Origin: an uncultured Acinetobacter sp.
GTDB lineage: Bacteria; Pseudomonadota; Gammaproteobacteria; Pseudomonadales; Moraxellaceae
DNA length: 64,000 bases
Assembly (NCBI RefSeq): GCF_947493735.1
Contig: NZ_CANLSL010000005.1
Location: 62,001 to 126,000 of the forward strand
Direction of reading: 5' to 3'
Each line of letters begins with the position of its first letter. Positions within the stretch are counted from its first letter, which is position 1. The notes beneath the pieces were generated by a model, which was given only the letters and a program-made list of their open reading frames with translations, was not told the origin of the DNA and searched no databases. The position numbers were made by a program, and so were the translations under genes. This document shows positions 59,306-64,000 of the stretch, one piece after another.

Positions 59306-60280
59306 ATGAGTCGCGCCATCTCGCATATTGATACCTTTCAAGGGCTGATCTTAGCTCTACAAAACTTTTGGGCAGAACAAGGCTGTGTCGTCCTGCAACC
59401 CTACGATTTAGAAATGGGCGCTGGCACATTCCACACTGCAACCTTCTTGCGTGCACTCGGTCCTGAAACATGGAATGCAGCCTACGTACAGCCTTCACGC
59501 CGTCCGAAAGATGGCCGTTATGGCGAAAATCCAAACCGTTTACAGCACTATTATCAGTTCCAAGTAGTACTCAAGCCAAACCCGAGCAATATCCAACAAC
59601 TGTATTTGGACTCACTCAAAGCCATCGGTATCGACACTTTGACCCATGATGTACGTTTTGTTGAAGACAACTGGGAATCTCCAACACTCGGCGCATGGGG
59701 CTTAGGTTGGGAAGTGTGGCTAAACGGCATGGAAGTGACGCAGTTCACCTACTTCCAACAAGTCGGTGGTGTCGAATGCTACCCTGTGACTGGCGAAATC
59801 ACTTATGGTCTTGAGCGTCTTGCGATGTATTTGCAAGGGGTTGATTCGGTTTATGATTTGGTCTGGACCAAAGGTCAATTCGGTACAGTGACCTATGGCG
59901 ATGTGTTCCATCAAAATGAAGTCGAACAATCAACCTATAACTTTGAACAAGCGCCAGTGGATAAATTATTTGAACTGTTTGATTTTCATGAATCTGAATC
60001 AAACCGTTTGATGCAGGCTGAGTTACCACTACCTGCCTATGAGCAAGTGGTCAAAGCATCACATACCTTTAACTTGCTCGATGCACGTGGCGCAATCTCT
60101 GTCACTGAACGTCAGCGTTATATTCTCCGTGTTCGTACTTTGGCACGTGCCATTGCACAAAGCTATGTACAATCACGTGCAAAACTCGGCTTCCCAATGG
60201 CTGAACCACATTTACGTGATGAAGTCTTGGCGCAGTTAAAAGCACAAGCTGAAGCTGAAAAAGCGAAGGAGAAGAACTAA
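59306..60280 (+). CDS. glyQ: Glycyl-tRNA synthetase alpha subunit
   Basis: Catalytic class II aminoacylation subunit, 324 aa. Conserved blocks: [79 protein letters not shown] and [20 protein letters not shown]. It overlaps glyS by 1 nt (TAATG). The about 230 nt upstream, shared with the divergent radical-SAM gene, must hold its promoter. Confidence 0.97.
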   Translation: MSRAISHIDTFQGLILALQNFWAEQGCVVLQPYDLEMGAGTFHTATFLRALGPETWNAAYVQPSRRPKDGRYGENPNRLQHYYQFQVVLKPNPSNIQQLYLDSLKAIGIDTLTHDVRFVEDNWESPTLGAWGLGWEVWLNGMEVTQFTYFQQVGGVECYPVTGEITYGLERLAMYLQGVDSVYDLVWTKGQFGTVTYGDVFHQNEVEQSTYNFEQAPVDKLFELFDFHESESNRLMQAELPLPAYEQVVKASHTFNLLDARGAISVTERQRYILRVRTLARAIAQSYVQSRAKLGFPMAEPHLRDEVLAQLKAQAEAEKAKEKN

Positions 60281-62349
60281 TGCAAAAGCACACTGTATTA
60301 TTTGAATTAGGCTGTGAAGAACTGCCACCAAAGAGCTTAAAAACGCTACGTGATGCCTTGAAGAGTGAAGTCGAAAAAGGCTTAAAAGATGCAGGACTTG
60401 GTTTTAACAGCATTGATGCCTATGCTGCGCCACGTCGTTTGGCATTGAAAATCAACCAAATCGAAGCACAGCAAGCCGATAGCCAAAAACGCTTTGATGG
60501 CCCTGCAGTACAAGCAGCGTATGATGCCGAAGGCAAACCAACCAAAGCGCTTGAAGGCTTCTTGCGTGGGCAAGGCATCACTGCCGATCAAGTATCGACC
60601 TTCAATGCAGGAAAAGTTGAAAAAGTTTGCTATTTCAAAGACATCAAAGGTCAAAGCCTTGATGCGCTTTTGCCAAATATTTTGCAAACAGCACTCGATA
60701 ATCTACCGATTGCCAAGCGCATGCGCTCAGCGGCAAGTCGTACCGAATTTGTCCGTCCTGTGCAGTGGGTGGTTTTGCTCAAAGATGCGAAAATTATTGA
60801 AGCAACTATTCAAGACATTCAGACCAATAATCAAACTTTTGGGCATCGTTTCCATGCGCCACAGGCGATTACACTTGCTCATGCCAATGATTATCTCGAT
60901 GCGCTGCGTAGTGCCAAAGTGATTGCGGACTTTGAAGAACGTCAAGCAATGATTGACAGCCAAGTCAAAGCCCTTGCCGATGAAGTAAATGCGATTGCCA
61001 TCGTTCCTGCGGATTTACGTGATGAAGTGACGGCATTGGTTGAACTTCCTGTTGCACTTCGTGCCAGTTTTGAAGAGCGTTATTTGGCTGTCCCACAAGA
61101 AGCGCTGATCACCACCATGCAGGACAATCAAAAGTATTTCTGCTTGGTCGATAGTCATAACAAACTACAACCGTATTTCATTACCGTATCGAATATTGAA
61201 TCGAAAGATCCAACCCAGATCATTGAAGGTAATGAAAAAGTGGTGCGCCCACGTTTATCTGATGCGGAATTTTTCTTCCTACAAGATCAAAAGCAACCAC
61301 TTGCGAGTCGTAAAGACAAGCTGAAAAATATGGTGTTCCAAGCTCAGCTCGGCACACTGTGGGAAAAAACTGAACGTGTCGCTAAGCTCTGTGTGGCACT
61401 CTGTCAATTCACAGGTGCATCGCCACTCGATGCGGAAAAAGCCGCATTTCTTTCAAAATGCGATTTAACTTCTGAGCTCGTCGGTGAATTCCCAGAACTG
61501 CAAGGCATTGCAGGAACCTATTATGCTCGCCTTGAAGGTGAAAATGATGAAGTTGCGGATGCACTGGGTGAGCAATATTTACCGAAGTTTGCAGGGGATG
61601 AATTACCGCAATCTAAAACAGGTACTACCCTTGCCCTTGCCGATCGCATGGTGACTTTGGTGGGTATTTTTGGTATCGGTCAAGCGCCAACGGGTTCAAA
61701 AGATCCATTTGCACTGCGTCGTTCTGCGATTGGCATTCTGCGCTTAATCATTGAAAATGAACTGGATATTAGCCTAGAAAACTTGGTTAATCTTACGCTT
61801 GCTGGCTATGGCGATGTGATCAAAGATCATGACAAAACCCGTGCTGATGCAGTGGCTTTCTTGGAAGGTCGCTACCGTGCCAAATACGAAGATCAAGGCG
61901 TCGATGTAGATGTGATCCAAGCGGTACAAGCCCTTTCGCCGAAGTCACCACTTGATTTTGACCAACGTATCAAAGCCGTAAACCATTTCCGTACTTTAAA
62001 TGAAGCCAGCGCATTGGCTGCAGCCAATAAGCGTGTGGCAAATATCTTGTCAAAAGAAACGGTTACTGAAAATAGAGTGAATGAAGCCACGTTAGTTGAG
62101 TCTGCAGAAAAAGACCTTTATCAAACGCTGAAAACTTTGACTGCTGAAGTTCAACCATTACTCAATAATCGTAACTACACTGAAGCCTTGTCAAAGCTTG
62201 CTGCACTTCGCACACCGATCGACGCATTCTTTGACAATGTCATGGTGATGGCAGATGATCCAGTGCAGAAAGCCAATCGTTTGGCGCTATTAGCACAGCT
62301 TCGTGGATTATTCTTGAGTGTGGCAGATATTTCGGTATTGCAAAATTAA
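60280..62349 (+). CDS. glyS: Glycyl-tRNA synthetase beta subunit
   Basis: tRNA-binding partner of GlyQ in the alpha2beta2 enzyme, 689 aa. The N-terminus [23 protein letters not shown] and internal [48 protein letters not shown] blocks are typical; the C-terminal part has the HD-like/anticodon-binding region. Confidence 0.97.
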   Translation: MQKHTVLFELGCEELPPKSLKTLRDALKSEVEKGLKDAGLGFNSIDAYAAPRRLALKINQIEAQQADSQKRFDGPAVQAAYDAEGKPTKALEGFLRGQGITADQVSTFNAGKVEKVCYFKDIKGQSLDALLPNILQTALDNLPIAKRMRSAASRTEFVRPVQWVVLLKDAKIIEATIQDIQTNNQTFGHRFHAPQAITLAHANDYLDALRSAKVIADFEERQAMIDSQVKALADEVNAIAIVPADLRDEVTALVELPVALRASFEERYLAVPQEALITTMQDNQKYFCLVDSHNKLQPYFITVSNIESKDPTQIIEGNEKVVRPRLSDAEFFFLQDQKQPLASRKDKLKNMVFQAQLGTLWEKTERVAKLCVALCQFTGASPLDAEKAAFLSKCDLTSELVGEFPELQGIAGTYYARLEGENDEVADALGEQYLPKFAGDELPQSKTGTTLALADRMVTLVGIFGIGQAPTGSKDPFALRRSAIGILRLIIENELDISLENLVNLTLAGYGDVIKDHDKTRADAVAFLEGRYRAKYEDQGVDVDVIQAVQALSPKSPLDFDQRIKAVNHFRTLNEASALAAANKRVANILSKETVTENRVNEATLVESAEKDLYQTLKTLTAEVQPLLNNRNYTEALSKLAALRTPIDAFFDNVMVMADDPVQKANRLALLAQLRGLFLSVADISVLQN

Positions 62350-62375
62350 TCATTCATTTTATTGAAATAATAAAT

Positions 62376-62408
62376 AAACCCTGCTATTAAATGAGTGGGG
62401 TTTTTTAT
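62376..62408 (+). terminator. Weak terminator after glyS
   Basis: AAACCC pairs with GGGGTTT around a long loop, followed by TTTTTTATTATT. Weak stem, so confidence is moderate. Confidence 0.5.
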
Positions 62409-63502
62409 TATTCATAAACCACAAATTTATCAGCATATTGCTCTAAACTTTTATCATCAACAATAATCCCTAAACTGAGTTTTGGTCGTGTCAGCCCTAC
62501 ATAGAATTTAGATCGTGTTGCATCGGCTAATTTATGTTTAGAGTCAATTAACCACTTCAACATATCTTTAGTTGGATACAACAATACACGATCTATTGTT
62601 AATCCTTTAGCTACCCCCATATTCATACAAGGAAAATTTGGATTTATTTTAGTAGCTGTAGTTAGGCGCAATTGAGTAGGTCGATAATCACTCAAATACT
62701 TATCTATTTTTCTTCTAGGAACAATGAATAAGCCTAAATGTCTATCATCTTCAATGCAACAAACACACGGTTCTGTTGCGGTAAATGACTGATAAAGTAG
62801 GGAAGATAGTTCACAAATAATTTTTTCGTTCCTATGTGAATACTGTAAAGTTGTTTCATCTAGATCACATAGTTTTTGCCAATATTTAGAATAAAATTCT
62901 TTAACGCCACCTTTATTATAAGGCTTATATTTTGATAAATTATTAGTAGAATAAGTACATTGTCTAGGATCGCCAACTAAAAGAACATTTTCAACTGACT
63001 TTAAAATATTAGTAACAATATCAAAATCATACCCTGACAGATCTTGAACTTCATCAATATAAATATGTTTATAAACCCTAGATAACCTATCAAAAATTAA
63101 CTCAGGGCTATTCTCATGTGTTTTTGCAATAATTTTAGAAATTTTATCGGAGAAAATTTTCCAATCCTTTGTAAAATAGTGCGCAAAACTACTTTCTTTA
63201 GTTCTCAGTGCGGATTGTCCACCATCTATATACATAAATCCAATTTTTAATTTGTGTAAACTCTTTGCTAGCACACACTGATAAGGTCTAAAGCAATCAT
63301 TAAGTAGAAAATTAAACCAAGTCTTGATTTCTATATTTGATGGCAAAAACCCATACTTTTTAATAATTTTTCTCTTTATTTCTTCAGTATTTTCAATAGT
63401 AAACGTCGTAATTAGCACTTTTTCATCATTAGCATTATGTGCCTGACCTATCAAGTAAGTAGTTTTACCTGCCCCTGCTGCTGCAATCATTAACTTTTTC
63501 AT
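62408..63502 (-). CDS. gajB: UvrD-like helicase, Gabija GajB-type
   Basis: A compact 364-aa SF1A helicase-like protein. All core motifs can be read: I AAGAGKTTYLIG, Ia TTFTIENTEEIK, II HIYIDEVQDLSGYD, III VLLVGDPRQCTYST, IV-like LQYSHRNEKI, V MGVAKGLTIDRVLLYP, VI FYVGLTRPKLSL. The large 1B/2B insertions of full UvrD are reduced. The start overlaps the preceding OLD-family nuclease gene by 4 nt. A class 2 OLD nuclease next to a UvrD-like helicase defines Gabija-type phage defence. It is shorter than the described Bacillus GajB. AT-rich composition suggests transfer. Confidence 0.78.
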   Translation of the reverse strand: MKKLMIAAAGAGKTTYLIGQAHNANDEKVLITTFTIENTEEIKRKIIKKYGFLPSNIEIKTWFNFLLNDCFRPYQCVLAKSLHKLKIGFMYIDGGQSALRTKESSFAHYFTKDWKIFSDKISKIIAKTHENSPELIFDRLSRVYKHIYIDEVQDLSGYDFDIVTNILKSVENVLLVGDPRQCTYSTNNLSKYKPYNKGGVKEFYSKYWQKLCDLDETTLQYSHRNEKIICELSSLLYQSFTATEPCVCCIEDDRHLGLFIVPRRKIDKYLSDYRPTQLRLTTATKINPNFPCMNMGVAKGLTIDRVLLYPTKDMLKWLIDSKHKLADATRSKFYVGLTRPKLSLGIIVDDKSLEQYADKFVVYE

Positions 63503-64000
63503 GATTTACACCATTCAACGATGTCTTTAATATACTTTGGATACTCTAAAACCTCATCAGATTCAAATAGTTTCAATGCCCAATCTGTTTTTTGATTTAT
63601 CATATACTTGATGATTTGTTCTGCTGTTGTATAAGTCGATGGATAGTCAATTACTTTTTTAAATTTTAATAAATCTTCTTTATTAACATCAAAAAATTGT
63701 GGCTCTAAAGTGTGTAGTTCATTCCTATTATCAGCGCTGATACAAATATGCTCTTTTTTTAAGTAATCTTCATATTTTTTAAATATATTATTCGTGTAAT
63801 CTCCATCATTATCTGTAATCACTGCAACATTTTTATTTAAAAGATTAGCGATATCTAAAAACCGCTTAAATGCCAAACTTTGCACACTGATAACGTCAAT
63901 ACCATCCTCTATAGGTAATTTATTCTCATTTTCTTGCATGTAAAGTTTTTGAAAGACCAGCTCGTCTGATGGACCTTCAACTAGTACGGCTTTTTTAGCT
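63499..64000 (-). CDS. gajA: OLD-family ATP-dependent nuclease, TOPRIM end (Gabija GajA-type), partial
   Basis: The frame is open beyond the ORF-track start to the window edge: AKKAVLVEGPSDELVFQKLY precedes MQENENKL. VLVEGPSD holds the TOPRIM catalytic Glu and VITDNDGDY the D-x-D pair, so this is the C-terminal TOPRIM nuclease domain of an OLD protein. The N-terminal ATPase domain is outside the window. It ends 4 nt inside the helicase gene. In Gabija, GajA nicks phage DNA and GajB senses DNA ends or nucleotide state; transfer of these roles to this pair is inference. Confidence 0.75.
   Translation of the reverse strand, partial: AKKAVLVEGPSDELVFQKLYMQENENKLPIEDGIDVISVQSLAFKRFLDIANLLNKNVAVITDNDGDYTNNIFKKYEDYLKKEHICISADNRNELHTLEPQFFDVNKEDLLKFKKVIDYPSTYTTAEQIIKYMINQKTDWALKLFESDEVLEYPKYIKDIVEWCKS

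Overview
The window is a chromosomal segment of an Acinetobacter-type gammaproteobacterium (Moraxellaceae). This rests on low G+C, the gene order (leuB-lipoprotein-leuD-leuC; rpsP-rimM-trmD-rplS; ispH/gmk-rpoZ-spoT; pilMNOPQ-aroK-aroB-SPOR-gltBD; mlaFEDC; glyQS), Acinetobacter-like protein variants (a lipase with its chaperone gene upstream, a SpoT with a decayed synthetase domain) and the minor-pilin cluster known as com genes in A. baylyi. The species cannot be named from the sequence alone.

Layout. 1-6.2 kb: end of a KefB/C-type antiporter, leucine biosynthesis genes, a TetR regulator and truB. 6.3-8.5 kb: lipase chaperone and secreted lipase. 8.6-10.7 kb: ribosome and tRNA-methylation operon. 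10.9-18.1 kb: type IV pilus minor pilin/tip adhesin operon (fimU-pilV-pilW-pilX-pilY1-pilE-pilE). 18.2-23.6 kb: ispH, gmk, rpoZ, spoT, ridA, bfd. 23.8-30.2 kb: the accessory part. It holds a Uma2-type nuclease, a bacterioferritin with a degenerate ferroxidase centre, two toxin-antitoxin cassettes lodged between three direct copies of the bacterioferritin 3' end, a TfpX/TfpZ-type pilin accessory gene, a frameshifted small gene, the major pilin pilA with a sigma-54 promoter, an AbiEii-like pair and a 270-bp MITE. 30.2-32.6 kb: LemA-TPM-TPM membrane module. 32.7-38.8 kb: glutamate synthase. 39.2-47 kb: SPOR protein, aroB, aroK and the pilus alignment/secretin operon. 47.1-52.9 kb: ponA and the Mla lipid transport operon. 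53.2-59.1 kb: DEAD-box helicase with an RG-rich tail, HPP-CBS membrane protein, and a radical-SAM/DUF4130 pair of putative DNA repair genes. 59.3-62.3 kb: glycyl-tRNA synthetase. 62.4-64 kb: a UvrD-like helicase and the TOPRIM end of an OLD-family nuclease, i.e. a Gabija-like (class 2 OLD) defence pair cut by the window edge.

How the genes fit together. Four separate loci (minor pilins, pilA with its accessory gene, pilMNOPQ, and the tip protein PilY1) build one type IV pilus, used for twitching and DNA uptake in this genus. Bfd and Bfr are the iron release and storage partners, here separated by an inserted nuclease gene. The mla operon keeps outer-membrane lipid asymmetry, and ponA builds the wall. 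The most unusual structure is the triplicated bfr 3' end, which looks like repeated insertion of small toxin-antitoxin cassettes that rebuild the gene end they enter. Both ends of the accessory content (bfr and the glyS downstream region) carry selfish or defence genes.

All calls come from reading the sequence and the supplied ORF track; no database search was run.
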